Source: Planctomycetota bacterium (GTDB lineage Bacteria; Planctomycetota; UBA1135; GCA-002686595). Taken from it: DNA of 64,000 nt. Position 1 is the stretch's first letter. The number at the start of each line of letters is the position of its first letter. Position numbers and translations under genes: made by a program. The notes below the pieces were generated by a model, which worked only from the letters and a program-made list of their open reading frames with translations, was not told the DNA's origin and did not search any database. The DNA lies in NCBI GenBank assembly GCA_029259635.1, contig JAJDEU010000037.1:1-64000 (forward strand), in the 5' to 3' direction. Positions 1-9,144 of the stretch are shown piece after piece.

Positions 1-133
1 TAAGCGGCCGATTTTTGGCCAGGTCGGCACCCAAAAGCCTCCCCGAATCTATGGATTCGGGTTCGTTTCCGGGCACCAACCCGACTAAAAACTTGCTGCT
101 CATAGAGCAAAGCACTTTCACCACGGACTGCTA
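1..133 (+). repeat. CTAG-bounded palindromic element, copy 1 (left end outside window)
   Basis: This stretch matches the copies at 11558-11723 and 32972-33137 over its whole length. It carries the central dyad CCGAATCTATGGATTCGG near 43-60 and the right terminus CACTTTCACCACGGACTG followed by CTAA. The left third lies beyond the window start. The terminal CTAA differs from the CTAG of the other copies but fits the same YTAR pattern. It lies directly upstream of the JmjC-type gene at 230. No ORF of its own is credible. Confidence 0.85.
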
Positions 134-229
134 AGAGGCATGAGTGGGAACGCCACCGATTTTTTCCACAATGGGGACGCGAGAATTTTGATTGTCGGGC
201 AAAGTAAGAATTGAAAGTATTCGCGGTAA

Positions 230-1204
230 ATGCGGAGAGCGTTCGCTCGTTCCCCAAGCGATCCACTCATTTTTTCTCCATTGGCAAAACCACTGCTCGT
301 GACGGAAATCAAAGAACAGACCGGCCCTTCAACTCTCGGATGTCAGGAATTCAATGTGGGCGATCTCAGCCCAGCAGACTTCCAGGAGCATTTCGTTCGA
401 CGCGGGCAGCCGGTCGTCATTCGCCAGGGGCTTGAGCAATGGCCCGCGCTGACTCGCTGGGCAGACCTCGATTATCTATCGGGGGCGTTTGACGAGGTCG
501 ATGCTCCGATCACCGTCCAACAGGATGGCCAATCGTCCGTCGATCGCATGTCGGTCTCCGATTTTTGGCGGAGCGTGTGGACCGGGACGGGCGATCGACA
601 CTGCTACCTGGATTGGCCGGTGCCCATTCACGGTTCATCCGAAGGGTCGAGTTCTGTAGCCGAGGACGTGATTACGCCGGCGTACTTCGAAGGCTCGTCA
701 CCGCTCGGCGCGACGTTGTTTGCCGGTTGGAATACCCGTTGCGGTATGCACTACCATCCATCGGGCGAAGCCATCCTCTGCCAGGTTGTCGGCAAGAAGC
801 GAGTGCTGCTCTTCTCTCCTCAGGGAAAGAAGTTCAAGTACGTGTACCCATTTCACTGGTTCTCCGAGCACTACCTCTATAGCCAAGTCGCGTTCCCGAG
901 AGACGGATCCTGGCCCGACACGGAGGACTATCCCGACTTCGACAAGACGAGCCCTGTAGAGATCATCCTCGAACCCGGGGACATGCTCTACATCCCGATT
1001 TTCTGGTGGCACGTCACCTTCGGACCGGACACGAACCTTTCGGTGGCCTACTTTTGGATGGCGTCGTTTCGCGCGAGATACTTCTCACGCATCGGTTTGC
1101 GCAGCAACTACCTAAATAGGTTTCTACTCAAGCGCTTCCTCTCCTTGGCTCCACTGCGTGAGTTAGTCAAACGGACCTTCAAGAAAGTAGCTCCATCGGC
1201 TTAG
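230..1204 (+). CDS. JmjC/cupin-like domain protein (putative Fe(II)/2-oxoglutarate oxygenase)
   Basis: The protein has the layout of cupin_8/JmjC hydroxylases: an N-terminal 'LSPADFQEHFVRRGQPVVI' lead-in typical of the family, a jelly-roll core, then a basic C-terminal tail. Counting from the ATG at 230, candidate metal ligands are in HYHPSGE (174-180) and the distal His in FWWH (258-261). The usual HxD/E spacing is not exact, because the first motif offers H174, H176 and E180. Such enzymes hydroxylate proteins or small molecules; the substrate here cannot be inferred. The codons before the GTG at 299 look non-coding, so the true start may be 299 (301 aa). It stands alone, converges on fumC, and follows a palindromic repeat. 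Confidence 0.8.
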   Translation: MRRAFARSPSDPLIFSPLAKPLLVTEIKEQTGPSTLGCQEFNVGDLSPADFQEHFVRRGQPVVIRQGLEQWPALTRWADLDYLSGAFDEVDAPITVQQDGQSSVDRMSVSDFWRSVWTGTGDRHCYLDWPVPIHGSSEGSSSVAEDVITPAYFEGSSPLGATLFAGWNTRCGMHYHPSGEAILCQVVGKKRVLLFSPQGKKFKYVYPFHWFSEHYLYSQVAFPRDGSWPDTEDYPDFDKTSPVEIILEPGDMLYIPIFWWHVTFGPDTNLSVAYFWMASFRARYFSRIGLRSNYLNRFLLKRFLSLAPLRELVKRTFKKVAPSA

Positions 1205-1222
1205 GCGGACAGCGTTTGGGTA

Positions 1223-2626
1223 CTAGGCTTCGCGCGGACCGACCATATCCCCGGGAATCACCGCGGCTTCAAACTCTTCAGCCGTCATCAGGTCAAGCGC
1301 GACAATCGCATCGACGAGCGTCGTACCTTCCTTGTACGCCTTCTTCGCAACCTTAGCGGCGTTGTCGTACCCGATGTGGCGGTTGAGCGCCGTGACGAGC
1401 ATCAGCGACTGCTTCATCAGAGTGTCCACGCGCTCGGCATTCAGAGTCAGGCCATCGACGCAGTTGGTGCGAAACGAGTCGCAGGCATCCGCGAGCAAGC
1501 GCGCGGACGTCAACAGGTTGTGAATCATGACCGGCTTAAAAACATTGAGTTCGAAGTTGCCCTGCGAGCCCGCCATCGAGACGGCGACGTCATTGCCCAT
1601 CACTTGAACGCAGACCATGGTCATCGCTTCGCACTGCGTCGGGTTGACCTTGCCGGGCATGATCGAGCTCCCGGGCTCGTTCTCGGGCAAGCTGATCTCG
1701 CCCAGGCCGCAGCGCGGTCCCGATCCGAGCCAACGGATGTCATTGGCGATCTTCATCAACGCGCCAGCGGTCGTCTTGTAGGCGCTGTGCAGAAACACGA
1801 TCGCATCGTGCGCCGCCAAGCCGGAGAACTTGTTCGGTGCCGACACGAACTTGAGGCCGGTCTCCTCCGCGATCTTCGCGGCTGAGAGCTCCGCATAGCG
1901 CGGGTGAGTATTGAGTCCGGTGCCTACCGCAGTCCCGCCGAGCGCCAACTCGTAAACCGCCGTCAGAGTCATGTCGATGGCACGCCGCGCATCTGCGAGC
2001 TGTTGCACATATCCGGAGAACTCCTGCCCCACGGTGAGAGGCGTCGCGTCCTGTAAGTGTGTTCGACCGATCTTGACGACCTCACTCCAGTCCTTGGACT
2101 TGGCCGCGAGCGCTTTTTCGAGAGCTTCGATCGCCGGCAACAATCGTCGCACCGTTATCTCCGCCGCCGCCACGTGCATCGCCGTCGGAAAGCTGTCGTT
2201 GGAGGACTGCGACCGATTGACGTGGTCGTTCGGGAGAACGGGGTCTTTCGAGCCGAGCTCGCCATTGAGCATCTGAATCGCGCGGTTCGAGATCACCTCG
2301 TTCGCATTCATGTTCGACTGCGTGCCCGAACCGGTCTGCCAGACGACCAGAGGAAAATGGTCATCCCACTTGCCTTCGATGACCTCGTCCGCCGCCTTGA
2401 GCAACGCCTGCTTGGCTTCCGGCGAGAGAGCCTCGAGCTCTCCCAGCTCGATATTGGCGAGCGCGGCGCACTTCTTCGTGACGCCCAGCGCGCGAATCAT
2501 CTCGCGCGGAAAGGTCTGACCGCCGATCTTGAAGTTCTGGCGCGACCTCTGCGTCTGCGCTCCCCAAAGAGCGTCCGTCGGAACTTCGATCGGGCCAAAA
2601 GAGTCGGATTCAGTGCGCGTGGTCAT
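1223..2626 (-). CDS. fumC: Class II fumarate hydratase
   Basis: This is a 467-residue member of the fumarase/aspartase superfamily, catalysing reversible fumarate hydration to L-malate in the TCA cycle. The family signature [11 protein letters not shown] lies at 319-329. [11 protein letters not shown] (100-110) and [10 protein letters not shown] (187-196) supply substrate-binding residues and the catalytic His region. Length and motifs fit the oxygen-stable, iron-free class II enzyme. The reading frame stays open upstream to 2935, but homology begins at the ATG at 2626 and the extension overlaps mdh, so 2626 was chosen. It lies 133 bp downstream of malate dehydrogenase on the same strand, so consecutive TCA steps are probably co-transcribed. 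Confidence 0.96.
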   Translation of the reverse strand: MTTRTESDSFGPIEVPTDALWGAQTQRSRQNFKIGGQTFPREMIRALGVTKKCAALANIELGELEALSPEAKQALLKAADEVIEGKWDDHFPLVVWQTGSGTQSNMNANEVISNRAIQMLNGELGSKDPVLPNDHVNRSQSSNDSFPTAMHVAAAEITVRRLLPAIEALEKALAAKSKDWSEVVKIGRTHLQDATPLTVGQEFSGYVQQLADARRAIDMTLTAVYELALGGTAVGTGLNTHPRYAELSAAKIAEETGLKFVSAPNKFSGLAAHDAIVFLHSAYKTTAGALMKIANDIRWLGSGPRCGLGEISLPENEPGSSIMPGKVNPTQCEAMTMVCVQVMGNDVAVSMAGSQGNFELNVFKPVMIHNLLTSARLLADACDSFRTNCVDGLTLNAERVDTLMKQSLMLVTALNRHIGYDNAAKVAKKAYKEGTTLVDAIVALDLMTAEEFEAAVIPGDMVGPREA

Positions 2627-2759
2627 AACGATTCTCAAGTGGTTGGAGGGAACTCGCCCGCACCCTAAAAACGCCAGCCCCATTGCGGCAAGCCCAGATC
2701 GCTCAATGCGGTGAGAACTCCGTCGAGAGTCCGGCCCAACCCCGCAGTATTGCGGTCTG

Positions 2760-3713
2760 CTAGAGGAGACCGAGATCGCGGAGGGCGTCGAGATCCTTCT
2801 GAATCTCGCCGACCGTTTTCTGGAGCCCGATGCGCGCTTCGGTGTCGAGCGGAAGCTCCACGATTCGCTCGACGCCATTCTTGCCGAGGATCGCCGGCAC
2901 GCCGGTGTAGACGCCCTCGATTCCGTACTCGCCATTGAGATAACAGGCCGACGGCAGGAGTCGTTTTTCGTCGCAGAGAATCGAGCTGGCCATCGCGACC
3001 GCCCCGGAAGCCGGTGCGTAGAAGGCGCTGCCGGTCTTCAGCAGGTTGACGATCTCGCCGCCGCCCTTGCGCGTGCGCTCGACCATCGCGTCGAGGCGCT
3101 CTCGGTCGACGAGGTTCGAGACGCTGACACCATTGACCGTGCAGAAATGTTCCATCGGCACCATCGAGTCACCGTGGGCGCCGAGCACCATCGCGTCGAC
3201 ATCGATCACCGACGTACCGGTGGCCTCCGCGATGAACCAGCTGAATCGCGCCGAGTCGAGCACGCCCGCCATGCCGACAACGCGCTTGGAGGGGAAGCCC
3301 GTCTTCGCGCGCATCAAGAAGACCATGATGTCCAGCGGATTGGAGACTACGATCACGTGGGCCTCGGGAGAGAAATCGCGAATGTACTCCGCCACCTCAC
3401 CCATGATTCGGCCGTTGACCTCCAAGAGATCGGAGCGACTCATGCCGGGCTTGCGCGGCATGCCGGCGGTGACGATGAACAGGTCCGAGCCGGCCGTGTC
3501 CGCGGGATTATTCGTCCCCGTCACGCGTGATCCGAAGCCATCGATGGCGGCCGCTTGGCAGAGGTCGAGCGCGATTCCCTGCGCGCGCCCCTCGAGCACG
3601 TCGATCAGGACAATCTCAGCGGCGAGCTCGCGCTGGGCACAGCGCTGAGCACAGGTCATGCCGACAAAGCCGGCTCCGACCACAGTGATTTTTCGTTGCT
3701 CGATCGTGCTCAT
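2760..3713 (-). CDS. mdh: Malate dehydrogenase (NAD-dependent, LDH-like type)
   Basis: The protein is 317 residues long and belongs to the LDH/MDH superfamily; it oxidises L-malate to oxaloacetate. Visible features are the Rossmann dinucleotide motif GAGFVG (13-18), an acidic residue after beta-2 (D38) that favours NAD over NADP, substrate-binding Arg87 and Arg93 in the MPRKPGMSR loop, N126, the D153-R156 pair, and catalytic His180 in GAHGDS. The Arg before KPG in the loop points to malate rather than lactate. It is the first gene of the mdh-fumC pair, with nothing else on that strand for 100 bp upstream. Confidence 0.96.
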   Translation of the reverse strand: MSTIEQRKITVVGAGFVGMTCAQRCAQRELAAEIVLIDVLEGRAQGIALDLCQAAAIDGFGSRVTGTNNPADTAGSDLFIVTAGMPRKPGMSRSDLLEVNGRIMGEVAEYIRDFSPEAHVIVVSNPLDIMVFLMRAKTGFPSKRVVGMAGVLDSARFSWFIAEATGTSVIDVDAMVLGAHGDSMVPMEHFCTVNGVSVSNLVDRERLDAMVERTRKGGGEIVNLLKTGSAFYAPASGAVAMASSILCDEKRLLPSACYLNGEYGIEGVYTGVPAILGKNGVERIVELPLDTEARIGLQKTVGEIQKDLDALRDLGLL

Positions 3714-3826
3714 AGGTGGTGTCCCGTTTCATGCGGGCGCACCAGGATAGAGGCAAAGCGGAGCCGAACAAGCATCCGCGTTCGTGAGCTCCCCCCGTGC
3801 CAGAGCGAAATCCGTGCAGGTCCGGC

Positions 3827-5020
3827 TCAGACGCCGTTTTTCTTCCACCACTCGCGCCAGGCCTTCACCCGACGAGACCGCTCGGCTTCCGGTGCCGCGG
3901 GGTCGAAGCGATGGTTCTCCCCTGTAATCTTCCGCAGCGCCGTGATCACCACCTCCCGAACGACCACCTCCGTGTCGGTGAGCGCCTCGATCAAGTTCGG
4001 CACCGCTTCCAGACTGCCCAGGTCCTCGAGAATTCGCGCTGTCGCAATCCGCACAAAGGTGTCGGGATCCTTCAGCATGCCCACCAAGTACGGCACAACC
4101 GCTTCATCCTTGGCATCACCCAGTGCTGTCACTGCGTTCCAGCGTGTCGCCGCACTGGGACTCGACAGACGCGTCGCGTGCTCCATCCACTCCGGCACTT
4201 CATCCACTGCGGCTTCCGAATCCGCGGCAGTGACGACGTCGCCGGTTTCGATCGCCTCCATCCAGCGCTCCATCAGCTTGTTCACTTCGCGATTCAGCTG
4301 CGACAGATCTGCGGAGAGCCGCGTGACGCGCGCCTGACCCTCGCGAGATTGATTCTCCAAGTTGGCCAGCCGACCGCCGAGCGTAGAAAGCTCCGCGAGC
4401 TTGGTTTCGATTTGCTTGAGCTTCTTCTCGACCTTGGCGGCTTGACTGCGTTGCCCCACTCGAATCGTGTCGATCCCTGCGGACAGACTTGCGCTTTGTT
4501 CACGGTCGAGGTCATCGACGCGCGCGGCGAGATTTCTCTGACTGCTATCGAGAAGATTCGCGAAACGCGCTCGGTCTTTCCGGGTCTCCACCTGAAGCGA
4601 GGTGATGCGGTCGACAAGCTCGATGGTCACGACCGAAGTGACGACCAGCGAGGCAACGGCGATCAAGCCGATGAGAAAGATTCCACCGCGGAATCCTCTG
4701 CTCTCCGTTGGTGGGGAAAACGCTCCGGCCGGGACGGAAAGGGACGGCGGTGTTGCAACAGGATCGCTCGCGAAGGGCGGCGCGGCAAAGGGACCGGAGA
4801 CCGGCGCGGGTGCCCTTGAAGGAGCCGAGCCATCGACACCGGGTTCAGCGCCATCGAGTACGGGAGCGCCACCGCTGAGAGAGCCTTCAAGCTCGTCGTG
4901 GCTCATGGCGGATTCGCAGGAGGTGCAAATCACGCGCTCGCCGATTTTTCGTGCCGAGCCCCCGCTCAAATCCGCTAGGGGCACCGATTCGTTGCAAATA
5001 TCGCAGAAGTTGAGATCCAT
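3827..5020 (-). CDS. Membrane-anchored HEAT-repeat protein with N-terminal zinc-ribbon-like motif
   Basis: The 397-residue protein begins with two CxxC pairs (C6/C9 and C32/C35) that look like a small zinc ribbon. A Pro/Ala-rich linker, one transmembrane helix (about 113-133), a long Gln/Glu/Arg-rich coiled coil (about 135-245) and C-terminal HEAT/PBS-lyase-type repeats (about 265-375) follow. HEAT repeats mediate protein contacts; no enzymatic motif is visible. The start at 5020 puts the zinc motif at the N-terminus; the frame extends to 5083 without conserved sequence. Another HEAT protein sits at 5690-6337. Function is unknown; scaffold is an inference. Confidence 0.78.
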   Translation of the reverse strand: MDLNFCDICNESVPLADLSGGSARKIGERVICTSCESAMSHDELEGSLSGGAPVLDGAEPGVDGSAPSRAPAPVSGPFAAPPFASDPVATPPSLSVPAGAFSPPTESRGFRGGIFLIGLIAVASLVVTSVVTIELVDRITSLQVETRKDRARFANLLDSSQRNLAARVDDLDREQSASLSAGIDTIRVGQRSQAAKVEKKLKQIETKLAELSTLGGRLANLENQSREGQARVTRLSADLSQLNREVNKLMERWMEAIETGDVVTAADSEAAVDEVPEWMEHATRLSSPSAATRWNAVTALGDAKDEAVVPYLVGMLKDPDTFVRIATARILEDLGSLEAVPNLIEALTDTEVVVREVVITALRKITGENHRFDPAAPEAERSRRVKAWREWWKKNGV

Positions 5021-5236
5021 GGCTGGGCTAGTTCTGTCCGGGCGGTGGGTTGCGGGGCTCTGGGAGTAATCCGCAGTCCCCACCTGGTATAGTCTGGAAC
5101 TTCACCGATCCCTACAGACATCTGTTCGTAGAGACCCGGAGAGCCCTCCTTTTACGCTCTTTGGGCAAAAACCGACACTCCGCTAGTTCTGCTCCTTTGG
5201 AGCCGCTACCGGCCCGCCTTTCAAAGAAGAACACTC

Positions 5237-5632
5237 TTGCGCCTATCCCTCACCCAGAGCTCAGAGAGACGCCTTGAAGAAGCAGGGCTCGAATTCCTCG
5301 CCCAGTTCCTCGGGATCGAGAGTCGACGCCATCCGAAGAACTTGGAAGCGTTAGCCGAGCTGGGACATGCGCTGACGCGCCTCGGCAGAATTGGCGAGGG
5401 CCTTGAAGTCGATCGTCGACTCGTGCGCCTCGCTCCGGACAACTCCACGGTGCACTACAATTTGGCCTGCTCGCTGTGCCTCCTCGATCGTCCGCTGGAA
5501 GCTCTCGATGCGCTCGAACGCTCCGTCGAGCTCGGCTACGACGACGCCGGCCATCTTCTCGCCGACGAGGACCTTCAAATCCTGCGCGAGGATCCGCGCT
5601 TCCGCGCGGTCATTCGCAAGCTGAGCGTCTGA
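5237..5632 (+). CDS. Small TPR-repeat protein
   Basis: The 131-residue protein contains tetratricopeptide-like helix pairs: 'NLEALAELGHALTRLGRIGEG' and 'NSTVHYNLACSLCLLDRPLEA' carry the W/L-G-A spacing of TPR units at about 35-100. The C-terminal 'LREDPRFRAVIRKL' is a frequent ending in bacterial TPR proteins. It starts with TTG, preceded by the purine-rich AAAGAAGA. There is no signal peptide, so it is probably cytoplasmic and a protein-interaction module. It is divergent from the HEAT gene at 3827-5020 and converges on the lipoprotein gene at 5690. Confidence 0.7.
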   Translation: MRLSLTQSSERRLEEAGLEFLAQFLGIESRRHPKNLEALAELGHALTRLGRIGEGLEVDRRLVRLAPDNSTVHYNLACSLCLLDRPLEALDALERSVELGYDDAGHLLADEDLQILREDPRFRAVIRKLSV

Positions 5633-5689
5633 AGATTCGGATCGAGCGAGCGGCATCGCGTTCGCCCGACCTGTGAGCTCGATGAAGAA

Positions 5690-6337
5690 CTACTGAGTGC
5701 GTCCGTCGAGCAGACCTTCACCGGTGCGCGCGAGCCACCAATCTCGCCAGCGCGTAACCGCGCGTTCGCGCTCGTCTTCGGAAGCACGCGCACTGTAGTT
5801 GAATGTCTCTCCGGTTGACTCTTGCAGAGAGCGCAGGCAGAGCGAGCGCGTAAAGAGGCGCTCGTCCAGCAAACCCTCGATGAGCGTCGGAACTTCGCTC
5901 CAATCGCCGAGGCGCAGTAGAGTGCGAGCACGCTCCTTGCTGAGGTCCCCCTGCATGCGTTCTTCGCTCCAGGGAATGATCTTGAGCGGCCTGACCAAGC
6001 GTTGATCGCCCGTCGCGCCCAGTGCAGCGAGCGCTGAGGAAGCGACCTCGTCGCGGGGATCGATCGCCAATCGCAAGAGGGTCGGATAGGCGGGCTCGCC
6101 CACCGAAGCAAACCAGCGGATCGCCTCAAGTAATTCAACGCCGTGCAGCCACGGCAGGCGCTCGGCCTCGTCGTCGAGCTGCTGGCGCAAGATGGGCGAC
6201 GGCGGAAGCCAGCGACCGGTTTTTTGCGGAGAGGCGTTATCGTCGCCGCCTGAAGACGCGCAGCCACTGAGTAAGACCGCCCCGAGCAAGAGACCGAGGC
6301 GAGAAGCGGTGAGAGCCGAAGTGAGTGAACTGATCAT
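5690..6337 (-). CDS. HEAT-repeat lipoprotein
   Basis: The 215-residue protein begins with a classical lipoprotein signal peptide ending in the lipobox LLSGC, so it should be lipid-anchored outside the cytoplasmic membrane. The mature part has PBS-lyase/HEAT-like helical repeats ('AYPTLLRLAIDPRDEVASSAL', 'EVPTLIEGLLDERLFTRSLCL'). The C-terminal 'RAVTRWRDWWLARTGEG' strongly resembles the end of the protein at 3827-5020 ('RRVKAWREWWKKNGV'), so the two are probably related in their HEAT domains. It is 72 bp downstream of the VWA gene on the same strand. No catalytic function is apparent. Confidence 0.75.
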   Translation of the reverse strand: MISSLTSALTASRLGLLLGAVLLSGCASSGGDDNASPQKTGRWLPPSPILRQQLDDEAERLPWLHGVELLEAIRWFASVGEPAYPTLLRLAIDPRDEVASSALAALGATGDQRLVRPLKIIPWSEERMQGDLSKERARTLLRLGDWSEVPTLIEGLLDERLFTRSLCLRSLQESTGETFNYSARASEDERERAVTRWRDWWLARTGEGLLDGRTQ

Positions 6338-6409
6338 GGTAATTTCTTCCCAAAGTCGCCTTTTCTAGCTCCCTACGCCGGGACTGTGACTGCGAGGACG
6401 ACCCCAGTT

Positions 6410-9055
6410 CTATCGGTCGGTATGCCCGACTCCTTGACGTCTCGATCCCAAGCAAAGCGTCCAACCCGCCAGAAAAATCGAGCTGGCGCCCAGAATCATA
6501 AGCCCAATCGCCGTGGGCCCGGTGGTCTGCGCCATCGGCGAGAGGTCGGCGGAACTCGAGATCTCGACGTCAGGAGAGCGTCCGGGCCCCTCCGACGGCG
6601 ATTCGGAGCCGAGCTCCCAGAGCGAGCGCGGCTCGGTGAACTCGGGATTTCGACCCGCTGAGAGGGGCAAGCTGAAGAGCCGCTCTCCGTCCATCGATTC
6701 GAACTGAAGGGTCCGGCTCTCGGCCGCCTGTGAAGCGAGCCAAGCCGGAATCTCGGCGGAGCGAACCTCGCTGGAGCCGACGCCGGCGCCATCTGTCGGA
6801 AGGGCGAAGAGAAGCGGCTCGCGCTCTCCCGACTCAACGCCTGTGCCCCGGGCATCGACGCGCCCGAAGAGAACCAGCGGCGTCTCGGGCGCAACTCCAC
6901 GCAGCACGAGTCGGCCTTCTTCGACCTCGAGGCCAAGGCCAGCGCCGTCTTCCGTTCGCCGGGCACACCACCGAAGTGCCGGCACCCAGTCGCCGAGTCG
7001 AGCACTCCACTCCGGTCCCCAGTCGGCGAAGGGCATGCTCGTCATCAACATCGTCCGACCGCGACCGACCCTCTGCACGGCAAGCACGGGCTCGCCGCGG
7101 TCCGAGACCAGGACCGTCTCCGCCGTCGCTCGCCGTTCGGTGCGAATCAAACGGCTGAGCGAAGCGGGCTCAAGATCGGTCGCGAGGAGCTCGCGCGCGA
7201 GTGGGCCGCTCCGAAGCTCAACGGGAATCGCGGCTGCTTCGCGAACGCGTTCGCGATTGACTTCTCGGCGAAACAGATCGGCCAGGTCGCTCGACCGATC
7301 GCCGACATAGAGCTTGTCCTCGTCACTCACCAAGCCGCGCAAAAACTCGACGTTCGCGTCAGCTCCAACCGCGAAGACAATGAGCTCGGTGTTCGAAGCG
7401 GCAAGACGCCCTCGAAGCTCGAGCGCTCGTTGCTCCGGATCTTCGACATCGATGGCTTCTCGACCGTCGGTGAGCAGGAAGACGAGCGCATCGCTGTCCG
7501 TCTGTTCGCGCGCTGACGCGAGCTCTTCCAAAGACTCGAGGATGCGAGTCGTTCCTCCCGGAACGCGCGCGTTCATCAACTCCCGAGCGACCCGTTCGCG
7601 TTCTCTGCCCGATCCGAGCTCATCACCCACGCCGCGCAGTTGTTGGGTCTTGTGCAACGCGACCGTGAAGAAGCCGAGCTCGATCTGATCTTCGCGCGGC
7701 GCGGAGCGCACGAGCTCGGCCACGGCTTCGCGAACCCGCTCGAAGGGCTCGCCTTCCATGCTGCCGGAGCCATCGACGAGGACCAAGACCTCGCGACCAT
7801 TCGGCGTGTCCGATGCGAGTCGCAGAGGCAGCAGCTCCGCCAGTTCCTCGAGCTCGACCGAGTCCCAGCCGCTGAGCAAATCAAAACCGCCCGCGACGAA
7901 GAGCCCACCACCCGCTTGCACGAAGCTCTGGCACAACTCGCTCGGCAAATCCTCCAGTGAACGATCGAAAACCACCAAGGCGTCGAGACCGGGGAGCGCG
8001 GCTGCGAGCTCGGACGTTGTGAGAAAGCGCGAGCTGAAGCCCAGTGGAAGGGCGGCCGTAAAGCGCCGCAATTGCGCGTCGAGCTCCGGCGCGACGAGCC
8101 AGCCGACAACCAAAGGCTTGCCCGCGAGTACAACCGAGTCTACTCGGTCGTTCTCGGAGATGGGGTCGACAGTGGTCGCTCCGCTACTGGTAAGTAGGCG
8201 AGCGGAGACGACGGTTCTCCCCCGCCGAACAGGTCCGAGCTCGAAGCGATAGCGGCGCGTTATCGACGAGCCGGGTCGTTCCGCTGGGTCCGCTTCCGCA
8301 AGCTCCCGAAGATCGATCGTCGCGCTTCGAGCTCCCTCCCCGTCCTTCGCCATGACCTCGATCTCCACGCTCTCGCGAAGGCCGCGCATTCCCGCGCGAA
8401 AGGTCACGGCCAGTGACCCGAGGAGCGGAGCGCCGGGCTCGAGCTCTCTCGGAACCTGGAGCTCGCTCAACGCCAACTCGGAGAGTCCCGGCTCCCATCG
8501 TGTCGCGCCTCGCCAAGAGACACCCATCGAGATCAGCTGCCGAAGTGGAGGGAGCGGACTTTCGCCCGTGTGACTACCGTCGCCGAGGATCATCAAGGAA
8601 GCCGGGCGCGAGGGCGAACTCGCGAGTATGCGCCGAACGAATCGTAGGCCCGCCGCGAGGTTCGTCCCTGAACCGGAGTCACCCGAGGCGAGCGGGTCGA
8701 AGGGCTCGCCCTCTTCTCCGCGAAGTAGCTCTCGAAAGCTTGCGGGAGACCCAGGCCCAAAAGCGAGTCGAACGCGACTTCCCGCCAGCACGACCAAGAA
8801 CTCTTCGCCCTGCTCCTCCGCGGCGCGAGCTTCGGTCTCGAGCGTTTTGCGAACGCGGCTGGAAAAATCCGGCGACACGCGTGTCGCACTGGCCGAGACG
8901 TCGACCAGAACCGAGCGCAGCGGAGGGAGCTCGACCTTTTCCGCTCGCATCCACACCGTCGCGAGCACCAAGCAGGCGGCGCCGAAGAGGGCGAACGGAA
9001 CGGCGCGGTTCGGTTGAGCGAGGATCCGGTTCACGAGGGGCTCAACGCTACGCAT
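6410..9055 (-). CDS. Large membrane protein with von Willebrand factor A domain
   Basis: The 881-residue protein has an N-terminal membrane segment (about 20-36), a first VWA-like domain with a degenerate DVSAS motif (52-56), a class I glutamine-amidotransferase-like fold (about 313-405), and a second VWA domain with an intact MIDAS start DGSGS (428-432) plus downstream GGTTR and LTDGRE. A C-terminal transmembrane helix lies near 848-870. This architecture is known from BatA/BatB-like and 'VWA plus GATase' proteins that often accompany MoxR ATPases, but no moxR or DUF58 gene lies nearby. VWA domains bind divalent metal and protein ligands. The physiological partner is unknown. Confidence 0.8.
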   Translation of the reverse strand: MRSVEPLVNRILAQPNRAVPFALFGAACLVLATVWMRAEKVELPPLRSVLVDVSASATRVSPDFSSRVRKTLETEARAAEEQGEEFLVVLAGSRVRLAFGPGSPASFRELLRGEEGEPFDPLASGDSGSGTNLAAGLRFVRRILASSPSRPASLMILGDGSHTGESPLPPLRQLISMGVSWRGATRWEPGLSELALSELQVPRELEPGAPLLGSLAVTFRAGMRGLRESVEIEVMAKDGEGARSATIDLRELAEADPAERPGSSITRRYRFELGPVRRGRTVVSARLLTSSGATTVDPISENDRVDSVVLAGKPLVVGWLVAPELDAQLRRFTAALPLGFSSRFLTTSELAAALPGLDALVVFDRSLEDLPSELCQSFVQAGGGLFVAGGFDLLSGWDSVELEELAELLPLRLASDTPNGREVLVLVDGSGSMEGEPFERVREAVAELVRSAPREDQIELGFFTVALHKTQQLRGVGDELGSGRERERVARELMNARVPGGTTRILESLEELASAREQTDSDALVFLLTDGREAIDVEDPEQRALELRGRLAASNTELIVFAVGADANVEFLRGLVSDEDKLYVGDRSSDLADLFRREVNRERVREAAAIPVELRSGPLARELLATDLEPASLSRLIRTERRATAETVLVSDRGEPVLAVQRVGRGRTMLMTSMPFADWGPEWSARLGDWVPALRWCARRTEDGAGLGLEVEEGRLVLRGVAPETPLVLFGRVDARGTGVESGEREPLLFALPTDGAGVGSSEVRSAEIPAWLASQAAESRTLQFESMDGERLFSLPLSAGRNPEFTEPRSLWELGSESPSEGPGRSPDVEISSSADLSPMAQTTGPTAIGLMILGASSIFLAGWTLCLGSRRQGVGHTDR

Positions 9056-9144
9056 CGAGACAAGTTCAAGCGAGTCTCCCGCATCCTGAAATTGGAAGGT
9101 CGGGCGATTCGCTTCGAGTCACCCGGTGAGAGCCGAGCGCGGAG

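Noticed and set aside
2627..2935. N-terminal extension of fumarase
   Set aside because: The frame is open, but it overlaps mdh and its Ser/Arg-rich translation is not fumarase-like.
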